64,000 nucleotides of DNA from Polaribacter sp. WD7 (GTDB taxonomy: Bacteria; Bacteroidota; Bacteroidia; Flavobacteriales; Flavobacteriaceae), in NCBI RefSeq assembly GCF_003335085.1, contig NZ_QPEJ01000018.1, positions 434,001 through 498,000 of the forward strand. Reading direction: 5' to 3'. A model generated the notes under the pieces. That model saw only the letters and a list, made by a program, of their open reading frames with translations, ran no database searches and was not told the DNA's origin. Shown here one piece after another: positions 43,518 to 52,721 of this stretch (position 1 is the stretch's first letter; each line of letters begins with the position of its first letter). Made by a program: the position numbers and the translations under genes.

Positions 43518-46225
43518 TTAGTTGTTGGTATTAAAATAGTAACTGTAGTTCCTGATTGTATTTTAGATGTAATGTAAAATTCACCTTTAACGTTGGCTAT
43601 CTTCTCTTGGATAGCAAATAAGCCGAATCCAGAACCTGAATGACTTTTATAGTTGTTTAATACAGAAGTGTCAAACCCAACACCATTATCTTCCACTAAA
43701 ATTTTAACTTGGCAATCATTATCTAATATTTTTATTTTAATATGAGATGCTTTAGAGTGTTTTATAGCATTGGTAAGTATTTCTTGAATACTTCTATAAA
43801 GAATGATGGATTTTAACTCGCTAAAGTCTAAATAATCTATTTCTGTATCTAACGAAAATTTAATTTTATGCGTAATTTCTAAATTTTCTAACAACCAATA
43901 CAAAGCCTCAATGACTCCAAGTTGATATAAGATTGGAGGTGAAAGTTCGTTAGTAATTTTACGGCTTTTTTCAAGAGCATCAGTAATATGATTCTCTATA
44001 AATTGTAAGTCATCATCTATACCATTAACTTTAGCATTATTTTTTAGCTGTTTTATCTTCATTTTAGAAATCACTAGTGATTGACTTAAATGATCATGAA
44101 TGTTAGAGGCAATGTCTTTTTTTTGTTTTTCTTCAATCATCGTAATTTCGTGAGTGAGTTTTTGTAAAGAAGATTGATATTCTTTTATTCTTTGATTTGC
44201 CAAAACCCATTCTGTAATATCTCTAGCAGAGGTAACAAAGTAATTTAATTTTTTTCCTTTATAAACAGGTGAAGATAAAAATTCTACCCAAACGTAATTT
44301 CCTTTTTTATGTCTTAATCTAAATTGATATGCTTTTTTAGCTTCAGCATCTAAAGCCTTTTGTTTCATATATCGCTGCAATTCTGTTAAGTCTTCAGGAT
44401 GCACAATAGGAAATATTTTTTTACCAATAAACTCACCTTGTCTATAACCTAATATATCTTTAACAGAAGGTGTAACATATCTAAACGTACTATCAGCATC
44501 TTGTAGACAAATAATATCACTAGTATTGTTAGCTAATAGTAAATGCATTTCTCTATTTTCTTCAATTTTAGATCTGATATTTTTTTGCTCTGTTATATCC
44601 TGTATTACACCTCTTAACCCTATAACAGTATCTTGTTCATCTGTAATAGGGTATCCAATGGTGTTAATCCATAAAATTTTATTTTCTGTATTCTTTAACC
44701 TTAGTTCTAAGTCGTATTTTTTATTGTGTTGAATACTATCTTGAATAGCATTTATTAAAACTTCTCTATCACCTTTTACAAAAAAATTCAAAGCTTCATC
44801 TAAAGAAGGAATTTTTCCTACAGGTAACCCATGAATTTTAAAAACTTGATCAGACCATCTTACTTTTTCTGTTATCAAATCAACGTCCCAAGCACCAACT
44901 TTTGCCATTTTGCTAGACTCTTTTAAAAGAAACTCACTTTGTTCTACTTTTTCGAGTGTTTTTTTAATTTTTTGTTCGTTTTTTAATAATTTTCTTTCTC
45001 GTTTTCTTAAATGGGTGATATCATTCATAATAGCTAAAGCGCCTATTTTATTCCCTTTTTCATCAAAAAAAACAGACCCACTACAAATTACAATTCTTGG
45101 TTTTTGATTTTTAGCTTTAATAACCATCTCGTAATTGATAACTTTTTTATTGTTAAATGCTTGTACAAGAGGTATTTCTTCAAAAGTTAATAGTGTTTTT
45201 TTATCAGGTTTGTATAATCCATAATGTTCTGCCCATTCTTCTTGTGGCACCTTCATTACATCAATACCATGCCATTTTTTAGCAGTTTTATTAAATAAAA
45301 CCAATTTACCATTTGCGTCGCAGGCTACCATACCTACAGGATGATTTTCTGCCATTGCAAATGCAAAGTTACTTTGCTTTTGTAATTCTTCTTCTGTTTT
45401 TCTAGTAATGGTAATGTCTTCAATATGGATTAAAATAAACTTATCGTTATCAATAGTTATAATTTCTCCAGAAACTAATAAGATTTTTAAATCACCAGAT
45501 TCTGATACAAATTCAGTCTCAAAATCTTTTATATTTTTATCATTTTTTAGGATAGTGAAGAACGATTGATAAGTCTTAGAAGAAGTCCAAATATTTAATT
45601 CTGATAGCTTAAGATTTTTAAGTTCATTAGATAAATGTCCAATAACTTTACAAGTAACATCATTAAAGTTTACAACTTTACCATCACTTAATTTTGAAAG
45701 TAGAATAGGGTTAGCACTATTTTGAAGCGTTTTCAAAAAATTATTTTCACTTTCTTTACGTAAAAACTCACTTCTTTTAAGAGAAGAAATATCATCAAAA
45801 GTGGTAAAAACCTGGTAGGGTTTTTTGGCTCCTTCTTTGAATTCAGGGATCGCATTAATTTTTATCCATCTGTAGTCTTTTTCCCTAGAATTGATAACAC
45901 CCATTATTTTGTTCAATATAGGTTTACCAGTTTTTAAAGCAAGTATACTTGGGTGTTTTTCTGCAGGATAATCAGAACCATTTTCATGAATCGATTTCCA
46001 ATCAGGATCATAAGAACTTTTTCCTTTAATTTGGTCTAAAGAAAGACCTAAAATTTCTAAAGCTGCTGGATTTACATCTATTATTTCTCCTTTGTAATCT
46101 TGATAAATCACACCAAGATACATTTTTTCGAATAGAGACTTAAATTTAGAATTTTTGTCTTCTATTGTGTTTGGGGTAGGGCTAGTAATTTTTGACATTT
46201 CAATTGGGGGGATTGATACTTGCAA
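43514..46225 (-). CDS. Multi-PAS sensor histidine kinase (NarX type)
   Basis: This 903-residue cytosolic kinase has no membrane segment and five PAS/PAC units, starting at about residues 25, 160, 285, 430 and 560. The dimerisation/phosphoacceptor region is of the HisKA_3 type, with His710 in Ser-Asn-Ile-His-Asp-His-Leu. The GHKL ATPase follows with Asn in Leu-Thr-Asn-Ala-Ile-Lys-His near 795 and a Gly-Val-Gly-Phe-Asp then Gly-Ser-Gly-Phe-Gly-Leu lid. It senses an internal signal, perhaps redox, light or small molecules; the ligand is unknown. It overlaps its regulator by 4 bp. Confidence 0.94.
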   Translation of the reverse strand: MQVSIPPIEMSKITSPTPNTIEDKNSKFKSLFEKMYLGVIYQDYKGEIIDVNPAALEILGLSLDQIKGKSSYDPDWKSIHENGSDYPAEKHPSILALKTGKPILNKIMGVINSREKDYRWIKINAIPEFKEGAKKPYQVFTTFDDISSLKRSEFLRKESENNFLKTLQNSANPILLSKLSDGKVVNFNDVTCKVIGHLSNELKNLKLSELNIWTSSKTYQSFFTILKNDKNIKDFETEFVSESGDLKILLVSGEIITIDNDKFILIHIEDITITRKTEEELQKQSNFAFAMAENHPVGMVACDANGKLVLFNKTAKKWHGIDVMKVPQEEWAEHYGLYKPDKKTLLTFEEIPLVQAFNNKKVINYEMVIKAKNQKPRIVICSGSVFFDEKGNKIGALAIMNDITHLRKRERKLLKNEQKIKKTLEKVEQSEFLLKESSKMAKVGAWDVDLITEKVRWSDQVFKIHGLPVGKIPSLDEALNFFVKGDREVLINAIQDSIQHNKKYDLELRLKNTENKILWINTIGYPITDEQDTVIGLRGVIQDITEQKNIRSKIEENREMHLLLANNTSDIICLQDADSTFRYVTPSVKDILGYRQGEFIGKKIFPIVHPEDLTELQRYMKQKALDAEAKKAYQFRLRHKKGNYVWVEFLSSPVYKGKKLNYFVTSARDITEWVLANQRIKEYQSSLQKLTHEITMIEEKQKKDIASNIHDHLSQSLVISKMKIKQLKNNAKVNGIDDDLQFIENHITDALEKSRKITNELSPPILYQLGVIEALYWLLENLEITHKIKFSLDTEIDYLDFSELKSIILYRSIQEILTNAIKHSKASHIKIKILDNDCQVKILVEDNGVGFDTSVLNNYKSHSGSGFGLFAIQEKIANVKGEFYITSKIQSGTTVTILIPTTK

Positions 46226-46571
46226 TCTTAATTTACTAATACATAAATACTTAATTTTTTAAAAAAATAATACAGTAAGTTATATTTTATTATTTAAAGT
46301 AAAACTAATATTTTGTTAAATAGCAAAGATTTAATAGCAATTCGCAATATTTTATACCAAAAATAATGTTTTTTTTAATTTCTTATACATTTTTTAGTGT
46401 TTTGTTCAAATAAAAAAAATCAAATCTACAGTTTATAGAAAAAAATCTACTATTTTTAAAAACAAAGAAAGTATATGTTAAACTTTTTCTGAAAAAAATA
46501 ATTACCTTTAAGTAGTCAAATATTTGTTCGACTGAATAAAGAGCTTAGCACTTTTTAACTAGATTTATTTT
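46226..46571. other. Non-coding divergent region, kinase / dsbD
   Basis: About 346 bp of AT-rich DNA separate the divergent kinase and dsbD genes. I see no reading frame or RNA gene. A CAAATATTTG palindrome near 46517 could be a regulator site. Promoters for both directions must lie here. Confidence 0.55.
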
Positions 46572-48599
46572 ATGAAAAATTTTATAACTACACTACTTTT
46601 CTTGTTTAGTATTGTTGCATTCTCTCAAATTGAAGATCCCATACGTTGGTCTACTTCTGTAGAAAAAGTGTCTGATAGTGAATATGTATTGATATCAGTT
46701 GCAGATCTAGAAGAAAAATGGCATTTATACTCTCAAAATGTACCCGAATTTGGACCAATACCAACTTCTTTTAGTTATGATAATCTTGAAAATAAAATTG
46801 TTTTAAAAGGAAAAACGATAGAAAGTAAAGGAAAAACAGTAGATGACCCTGTTTTTGGAATGAAGATTACGTATTTTGAAAATCAAGCTATATTTAAACA
46901 AAGAGTAAAAATAAATCAAGCAATTAATACCATTAATGGCACTGTTGAATATATGGTTTGTGATGATGAAAAATGCTTAGCTCCAACCGAGGTAACTTTG
47001 GTTTTTAAGCTAAATGCATCTGCAATACAAAAAGACAAAACTAAGGTTAAAATTAGTATTGATGATGAACTTGTAAATAATCAGTTGTATGGTTTAAGTA
47101 CCAAAGATATTTCATTTTCACAAGAAATATGTACTGATGGTTTGGACAATTTAACTTCAGAAATTAAGGAAGAAGGAAAATCTCTTTGGAATATTTTTGC
47201 TCTCGGTTTTTTGGGTGGTTTGTTGGCTTTGTTAACTCCTTGTGTTTTTCCTATGATTCCGCTCACAGTTAGTTTTTTTACCAAAAAAAATGGTCAAAAT
47301 GCTAAAGGCGGAGTTTCTAAAGCGCTTTTATATGGCTTTTTTATAGTTTTAGTTTATATTTTATTAAGTGTACCATTTCATCTTTTAGATTCTGTAAATC
47401 CAGATATTTTAAATGAGATTTCCACAAATATTTGGCTCAACATTGTCTTCTTTGCCATTTTTGTATTTTTTGCATTTTCTTTCTTTGGCTTTTATGAACT
47501 TACACTTCCTTCTAGTTGGATGTCTAAAACCACGCAAGCAGAAAACGTTGGTGGTTTTGTAGGAATATTTTTTATGGCATTAACTTTAGCTATAGTTTCT
47601 TTTTCTTGTACGGGTCCCATTTTAGGCTCTTTATTGGCAGGGTCTTTAACTGCAGATGGCGGTGCGTGGCAACTTACAGCAGGTATGGTTGGTTTTGGGG
47701 TTTCTCTTGGTTTGCCTTTTGCTCTTTTTGCAATGTTTCCTAATATGCTTAATGCACTACCAAAATCTGGTGGTTGGTTAAATACAACCAAAGTAATTTT
47801 GGGCTTTTTAGAGCTGGCATTAGCGTTTAAGTTTTTATCTAATGCAGATTTAGTAGCACATTGGAATCTCTTAAAAATAGAGCCTTTTTTAGGTCTGTGG
47901 ATCTTAATTTTTGCAGGTTTAGCTTTGTACCTTTTTGGAAAAATTAAATTTCCACATGATGCTCCTATACAAAAACTTTCTTTTTTAAGAATTTCAGGTG
48001 CAATTTTGGTGGCTTCTTTTGTAGTGTATTTGGCTTCTGGTTTTAGAGTTAACAAAGAAACAAACACTTTTACTCCGTTAACATTATTAAGTGGTTTAGC
48101 GCCTCCTGTTGGATATAGCTTTTTATATCCTAATGATTGCCCTAATAATTTAGATTGTTTTAAAGATTTAAAAACAGGAATAGATTATGCTAAAAAGGTA
48201 AAAAAACCCATTTTATTAGACTTTACAGGATATGCTTGTGTAAACTGTAGAAAGATGGAAGAGCATGTTTGGCCTAGTCAAAAAATAGACAAGTATTTAA
48301 GAAACGATTATGTTTTAATTTCTTTGTACGTAGATGACAAAAAAACACTACCAAAGGAAGAACAACTTATGGTAAATCGTGTTAACGGGGGTACACGAAA
48401 GTTAGAGAATTACGGACATAAATGGGCAAATTTTCAAACGCAGTTTTTTCAAACAAATTCTCAGCCTTATTATGTACTTTTAAATTCTGACGGTACTAAA
48501 ATATTAAATAAAGCTGTTGGCTATACTCCTAATGAAAATGATTATGCAACATTTTTAGAATGTGGTTTAGAAGTATTTAAAAATAGCACTAACAAGTAG
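46572..48599 (+). CDS. dsbD: Thiol:disulfide interchange protein DsbD
   Basis: The 675-residue product has the complete DsbD layout. A signal peptide (1-19) leads to a periplasmic N-terminal domain to about residue 200 with Cys134 and Cys140 as candidates for the redox pair. About eight membrane helices follow (210-500), with Thr-Pro-Cys-Val-Phe-Pro near 230 and Ser-Cys-Thr-Gly-Pro near 350 as the transmembrane redox pair. The C-terminal thioredoxin domain carries Cys556-Val-Asn-Cys559. It moves electrons from cytosolic thioredoxin to periplasmic thiols. Confidence 0.95.
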   Translation: MKNFITTLLFLFSIVAFSQIEDPIRWSTSVEKVSDSEYVLISVADLEEKWHLYSQNVPEFGPIPTSFSYDNLENKIVLKGKTIESKGKTVDDPVFGMKITYFENQAIFKQRVKINQAINTINGTVEYMVCDDEKCLAPTEVTLVFKLNASAIQKDKTKVKISIDDELVNNQLYGLSTKDISFSQEICTDGLDNLTSEIKEEGKSLWNIFALGFLGGLLALLTPCVFPMIPLTVSFFTKKNGQNAKGGVSKALLYGFFIVLVYILLSVPFHLLDSVNPDILNEISTNIWLNIVFFAIFVFFAFSFFGFYELTLPSSWMSKTTQAENVGGFVGIFFMALTLAIVSFSCTGPILGSLLAGSLTADGGAWQLTAGMVGFGVSLGLPFALFAMFPNMLNALPKSGGWLNTTKVILGFLELALAFKFLSNADLVAHWNLLKIEPFLGLWILIFAGLALYLFGKIKFPHDAPIQKLSFLRISGAILVASFVVYLASGFRVNKETNTFTPLTLLSGLAPPVGYSFLYPNDCPNNLDCFKDLKTGIDYAKKVKKPILLDFTGYACVNCRKMEEHVWPSQKIDKYLRNDYVLISLYVDDKKTLPKEEQLMVNRVNGGTRKLENYGHKWANFQTQFFQTNSQPYYVLLNSDGTKILNKAVGYTPNENDYATFLECGLEVFKNSTNK

Positions 48600-48600
48600 A

Positions 48601-49083
48601 TTATAAAAAGCGCTGGTACCAACTATCTTCAATAGAAATTTCCCAAAAGTTGTCAAAATCATGTTTTATGGTTAGTAAATTGTCAAAAATTATGGTTTTG
48701 GCAGTAACAGCTTTATTTTTTAAAAGTTTTTTAAAATCTTTTAATTCTTTGTATTGTACAAATTGCCCTTGTTTAAAACAAACATTCATCTTATCTAAAA
48801 GCGTTATACCATAAAATTCTTGTAATGCTATAATAAAAGATACAGATTTATCTACGTCAGCATTAGATAAAGTAGATTGGCTATCATCAGCAGCAAAAAC
48901 AATAAATCTGTTGTATAGCAATTGGTATGATGCCTTAAAATTTTCATCTTCAATTTTCCAAGAATTCATGAAAGACTTTATTTTGCTTTCAAGCTCTTCA
49001 ATTTCAGAAGCGTAAAATTTACGACTAGAAGGATAAATCCATACTTTGGCATCATCAGGTAATAAAGTATATTCTACAAACAT
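48601..49083 (-). CDS. Conserved protein of unknown function
   Basis: I place the start at ATG 49083 (Met-Phe-Val-Glu-Tyr), because a start at 49119 adds a hydrophobic tail on top of the preceding terminator. The 160-residue product has no Walker A or B motif and no membrane segment. From memory, homologues in flavobacterial genomes are often labelled as an ABC transporter ATPase, which the sequence does not support. It is convergent with dsbD, one base apart. Confidence 0.8.
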   Translation of the reverse strand: MFVEYTLLPDDAKVWIYPSSRKFYASEIEELESKIKSFMNSWKIEDENFKASYQLLYNRFIVFAADDSQSTLSNADVDKSVSFIIALQEFYGITLLDKMNVCFKQGQFVQYKELKDFKKLLKNKAVTAKTIIFDNLLTIKHDFDNFWEISIEDSWYQRFL

Positions 49084-49103
49084 TTTTACTAAAAATATGA
49101 CGC

Positions 49104-49152
49104 AAAGATATAAAAACAAAAACCGTAATCTTAAAGATAAGATTACGGTTTA
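49104..49152 (-). terminator. Intrinsic terminator after thioredoxin-like gene
   Basis: Read on the minus strand, AACCGTAATCTTA pairs perfectly with its complement around a four-base loop. TTTTTGTTTTTATA follows. It ends the transcript of the thioredoxin-like gene just before the next minus-strand gene. Confidence 0.85.
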
Positions 49153-49174
49153 TAGTATTTATTATAAACTTAAT

Positions 49175-49786
49175 TTAAACTTCTTTTGGAGCTAATTTAG
49201 TAGCAATTCTTTTAAAATCGTTTTGTACATCTAAGCCTTTGTCTTTGTTATACCAAACTTGTAAATCTTGCTTAAATTCTGGGTCTAAACTTCCATGCTT
49301 TTCTTTGTAGTCTTGTACCATTTGCGTTGCTGTAGTTGGTCTTGGTCCCCAAGTATCAATTACGTTAAGATCTTTATCTAGCGCTATTAATTTAGGGATG
49401 GATTTTCCTCCATTAGTTAAAAACAACTCCATCAATTCTTCATTATCATCTCTTAGTACTAATTGTAAACTAATGTTATCATTAAGATCTGCAATTTTAC
49501 TAATTACAGGTATGTTTTGGGCAGCATCACCACACCAACCTTCTGTTAAAACCAACCAAGTTTGTTCTTGGTTTACAGATTTAATAGTTTCTATAGTATC
49601 TTCTGAAATTGTAATGGTTTTGTCTAACCTTTTCATTCTTCGGTCATTTAGCATACTGTAGTTTGTTAATGCTTCAGATTGATGATGACCTGTAGATTTT
49701 CCTTCAGCTAATAGATTTTTAACTAACTCTCTATATTCTTGATAACTGTATGTGTTTTCTAGACTTTTTGCTATGATTTCTTTCAT
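49175..49786 (-). CDS. Thioredoxin family protein with single cysteine
   Basis: The 203-residue product has a thioredoxin-like core with Thr-Glu-Gly-Trp-Cys-Gly-Asp-Ala-Ala-Gln at residues 81-90 and the cis-proline region after it. The usual second cysteine is replaced by Ala, and Cys85 is the only cysteine in the protein, so it cannot cycle an intramolecular disulfide. This Trp-Cys-x-Asp-Ala form is a known bacterial subgroup. It may act through mixed disulfides or have lost redox function. There is no signal peptide. Confidence 0.9.
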   Translation of the reverse strand: MKEIIAKSLENTYSYQEYRELVKNLLAEGKSTGHHQSEALTNYSMLNDRRMKRLDKTITISEDTIETIKSVNQEQTWLVLTEGWCGDAAQNIPVISKIADLNDNISLQLVLRDDNEELMELFLTNGGKSIPKLIALDKDLNVIDTWGPRPTTATQMVQDYKEKHGSLDPEFKQDLQVWYNKDKGLDVQNDFKRIATKLAPKEV

Positions 49787-49885
49787 CTTTTTATAGTTTG
49801 ATTGTAAAGTTACCTTTTAACTTAATAATTAGCAACCAATAGTGTATGTTAATGGTACAGTATAAGACGAACAAAATTAAAAACC

Positions 49886-50848
49886 TTACAATTTTAATGT
49901 AGAACGTTGTTCTTTTAAGTTTGTAAGAATATCTTTTGTCATAGAAGAAAGATCAAATTGATGCTGCCAGTTCCAGTCTTCTCTGGCTTTACTATCACTT
50001 ATAGATTGTGGCCAACTATCAGCAATTTTTTGCCTGAAGTCTGGTTTGTACAAAATTTCAAACTCAGGAATATGTTTTTTTATTTCTAGAGCAATCTCTT
50101 TAGGTGTAAAACTTATTGCAGATAAATTATAGGCTGTTCTTTCTTTAATTTTATGAGATGCTGTTTGCATTAATTGTATGGTTGCATTCACCGCGTCATC
50201 CATATACATCATAGGTAAACGTGTGTTTTCAGATAAAAAACAGGTATACTTACTTTCTTCTAAAGCGCTAAAATAGATGTCTACTGCATAATCTGTTGTG
50301 CCACCTCCTGGTTTAGATTTCCATGATATAATACCAGGATATCGCAAACTTCTTACATCTACACCGTATTTGTCATGGTAATAATTACACCAAAACTCTC
50401 CAGCAAGTTTACTTATTCCATAAACTGTAGAAGGTTCCATAACAGATTTTTGAGGCGTATTTTGTTTAGGTGTTGTTGGTCCAAAAACGGCAATAGAACT
50501 AGGCCAATAAATTTGTTTAATGTGTTTTTCTTTAGCTAAATCTAACACTGCTAAAAGAGAATTTATATTTAAATTCCATGCTTTTTGAGGGTGCTGTTCT
50601 GCTGTGGCAGATAACATAGCAGCTAATAAATATACTTGTGTAACTTTATATTTTTGTACAATTTGTAAAATTTGATTTTTATCGGTAGCATTTATCAATT
50701 CAAAAGGTCCAGAATTCATCATGTCTGCATTCCCTTCTCTAATGTCAGAAGCAATAACCCTCTCATTACCATATATTTTTCTTAGGCTTTGGGTAAGTTC
50801 ATTACCAATTTGTCCGCTAGCACCTAGAATTAATAATACATCTTTCAT
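49886..50848 (-). CDS. NAD-dependent epimerase, L-threonine dehydrogenase-like
   Basis: The 320-residue product is an extended short-chain dehydrogenase. The nucleotide-binding motif Gly-Ala-Ser-Gly-Gln-Ile-Gly is at 9-15, and the catalytic pair is Tyr143-x-x-x-Lys147 with Ser117-Ser118. Segments such as Arg-Tyr-Pro-Gly-Ile-Ile-Ser and Gly-Gly-Gly-Thr-Thr-Asp-Tyr-Ala-Val are typical of the SDR-type L-threonine 3-dehydrogenases of bacteria and animals, which make 2-amino-3-oxobutanoate. This fits well, though other sugar epimerases share the fold. Confidence 0.93.
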   Translation of the reverse strand: MKDVLLILGASGQIGNELTQSLRKIYGNERVIASDIREGNADMMNSGPFELINATDKNQILQIVQKYKVTQVYLLAAMLSATAEQHPQKAWNLNINSLLAVLDLAKEKHIKQIYWPSSIAVFGPTTPKQNTPQKSVMEPSTVYGISKLAGEFWCNYYHDKYGVDVRSLRYPGIISWKSKPGGGTTDYAVDIYFSALEESKYTCFLSENTRLPMMYMDDAVNATIQLMQTASHKIKERTAYNLSAISFTPKEIALEIKKHIPEFEILYKPDFRQKIADSWPQSISDSKAREDWNWQHQFDLSSMTKDILTNLKEQRSTLKL

Positions 50849-51031
50849 AAAAAACAGATTATAGATTAATCATCAACAAAGGTAAATGATTTTTATATTC
50901 ATAAAAAAATGCTATTAAAATAAATATTTGTTAAAAAAATGTAAATAATAGCTCTTTTGTTAGCGTTTTATTAATTTTAGTAGTGCTGTAGTTAAAATGT
51001 TTATTTTTACAGAAATTAATTTTTTGATATT

Positions 51032-51631
51032 TTGAAATATTCTATTTTCCTATTTTTCGGATTGATTTTGTTTTCTTGTTCAGATAAACAGAAAGTAACT
51101 GATACCACTAAAATTGTAGAGAAACCAACATTTAGTACTCCTAAAAAACATACATCTTTAGTGCAAGTAAATCCAGACGTTACAGAAGTGGTTGAAAGTT
51201 GGGAAGAGTTAAAAGCTGTAAACTCTTTTGTTAAGAAATTTGAAAATGTATCTCCAAGAGAAGCACTTACAAATGCATTAGAGTTGAGAGATTTGGTTAA
51301 AAGTTTAAAAGATAGCCTAATGCCAAAAATTCTAGATCATCCGTCTTTTTATGCAAGAGTTAATGTATTGCATAATGAAACCTTACGATTGTCAGACTTA
51401 ACACGCATACCAGCAATAACAGCAGATGATATTAGTTTACAAATTAATAAAACAATAGCAGCAACTAATGCTGTTAATTCTAAAATTACAACAGTTTTAA
51501 AACAAAAACGTTTTGAAGAAGAAGTAGAAGTAGATTTGGATAGAATTGGGATAGATAGTATAAAAATAAATGATATTACAAAAAATTCTATTCAAAAAGA
51601 ATTAGAAAGAGATAAAGAAGGGGCGTCTTAA
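51032..51631 (+). CDS. Putative lipoprotein, helical
   Basis: The product of about 199 residues starts with TTG at 51032, since no in-frame ATG gives the complete signal. A lipobox Leu-Phe-Ser-Cys lies near residue 16. The mature part is mainly helical, with Arg-Glu-Ala-Leu and Leu-Arg-Asp-Leu-Val motifs that suggest a helical bundle. No known family is recognised. The next lipoprotein gene begins 9 bp downstream. Confidence 0.82.
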   Translation: MKYSIFLFFGLILFSCSDKQKVTDTTKIVEKPTFSTPKKHTSLVQVNPDVTEVVESWEELKAVNSFVKKFENVSPREALTNALELRDLVKSLKDSLMPKILDHPSFYARVNVLHNETLRLSDLTRIPAITADDISLQINKTIAATNAVNSKITTVLKQKRFEEEVEVDLDRIGIDSIKINDITKNSIQKELERDKEGAS

Positions 51632-51640
51632 ATACTAATT

Positions 51641-52162
51641 ATGAAAAATATAATATTCTTTTTATTCACTTTTATTGTGTTTGCAAGTTGTAAGAAAAAC
51701 GTAGAAGTATTACCTGTTAAAACTCATCTTGAAATAAAAGAAAACGTAAATAGTGTTTTAAACAATTGGCATAAAGCAGCTTCTGAAGCCAATTATAAAA
51801 TTTATTTTGATGCAATGGATAGTGTTTCTGTGTTTATAGGGACTGATGCTTCAGAAAATTGGACTAAAGAACAATTTGAGAATTTTAGTAAACCTCATTT
51901 TGATAAAGGAAAAGCATGGGATTTTAAAGTTTTAGAACGTAATGTTTATGTAAATGACTCTAAAGATTTTGTTTGGTTTGACGAATTATTAGACACTTGG
52001 ATGGGAACGTGTAGAGGTTCTGGGGTCTTAGTAAAAATTGACAAAAACTGGAAAATTAAACATTACGTACTTTCGGTAACGATACCTAATGATGATATAA
52101 CGCCAGTCATAAATATTAAACGTGAAAAAGATTCTGTTTTTCTAAGTCAGTATAAGAAATAA
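51641..52162 (+). CDS. NTF2/SnoaL-like lipoprotein
   Basis: The 173-residue product has a lipobox Phe-Ala-Ser-Cys near residue 17 and a SnoaL-like (NTF2-fold) domain at about 35-150. The domain has the long first helix, a Tyr-Phe-Asp-Ala-Met-Asp turn and a Val-Trp-Phe-Asp-Glu-Leu-Leu-Asp-Thr strand. Many such domains bind small hydrophobic ligands. The function is unknown. It is likely co-transcribed with the upstream lipoprotein. Confidence 0.88.
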   Translation: MKNIIFFLFTFIVFASCKKNVEVLPVKTHLEIKENVNSVLNNWHKAASEANYKIYFDAMDSVSVFIGTDASENWTKEQFENFSKPHFDKGKAWDFKVLERNVYVNDSKDFVWFDELLDTWMGTCRGSGVLVKIDKNWKIKHYVLSVTIPNDDITPVINIKREKDSVFLSQYKK

Positions 52163-52171
52163 TTTAAATGG

Positions 52172-52648
52172 TTAAGATGTAACCTCATTAACTACTTTGT
52201 AAATTAATTCTGTTTCAAAACCCTTACGCATTAAAAAATCGATAAGTTTTTTCTTTCTTTTGTAACCATCAGATTCAGAAAGTACCTCATTTCTATTTTC
52301 TGTAATTCTGTAAATAGAGGCGATATATTCCTGCTCATCAATTTCTTTCAAAGCAGTTTTTATATTGTAAGCAGAAATATCTCTAAATTTTAATTCTATA
52401 ATAATACGTTGTTTTCCCCAGTTTTTTATTCTAAACTTTCCTCTAGCAAAACTTTTAGCAAAACGTTCTTCATTTAAAAAGTTGTCTTGTATTAAACTTA
52501 GCAAAATCATTTCTTTAGCCTCAGGAATCAGATTAAAATCTCGCATTTTTTGTGCTACTTCTTTATGGCATCTATCTTGGTAAACGCAATATTGTTCTAG
52601 CTTTCGCTTGATCTCATCAACAGTAAAAGAAGGTTTTTTTATCATCAC
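52172..52648 (-). CDS. recX: Regulatory protein RecX
   Basis: The 158-residue product has the three helical repeats of RecX. Diagnostic blocks are Asn-Glu-Glu-Arg-Phe-Ala-Lys-Ser-Phe-Ala-Arg-Gly-Lys near residue 55 and Trp-Gly-Lys-Gln-Arg-Ile near 73, followed by a Lys-Gly-Phe-Glu-x-Glu-Leu-Ile end block. RecX modulates RecA filaments. No recA gene is in view. It is convergent with the SnoaL-like gene, 9 bp apart, and is preceded by a terminator of the efflux operon. Confidence 0.93.
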   Translation of the reverse strand: MMIKKPSFTVDEIKRKLEQYCVYQDRCHKEVAQKMRDFNLIPEAKEMILLSLIQDNFLNEERFAKSFARGKFRIKNWGKQRIIIELKFRDISAYNIKTALKEIDEQEYIASIYRITENRNEVLSESDGYKRKKKLIDFLMRKGFETELIYKVVNEVTS

Positions 52649-52658
52649 TTCGAAAATA

Positions 52659-52698
52659 CAAAAAGGATTGAAATTTGCTGGCTTTCAATCCTTTTTTA
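52659..52698 (-). terminator. Intrinsic terminator of efflux operon
   Basis: On the minus strand AAAAGGATTGAAA pairs with TTTCAATCCTTTT around a nine-base loop and is followed by a T-rich tail (TGTATTTT). It lies directly after the RND permease stop. Confidence 0.85.
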
Positions 52699-52721
52699 AA
52701 TCAATATTTGTTTGGGCAACG

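Noticed and set aside
47492..48067. 191-codon open frame antisense to dsbD
   Set aside because: It lies wholly inside the well-supported dsbD membrane region on the other strand, and its composition (many Lys and Pro) is what a shadow of hydrophobic codons gives.
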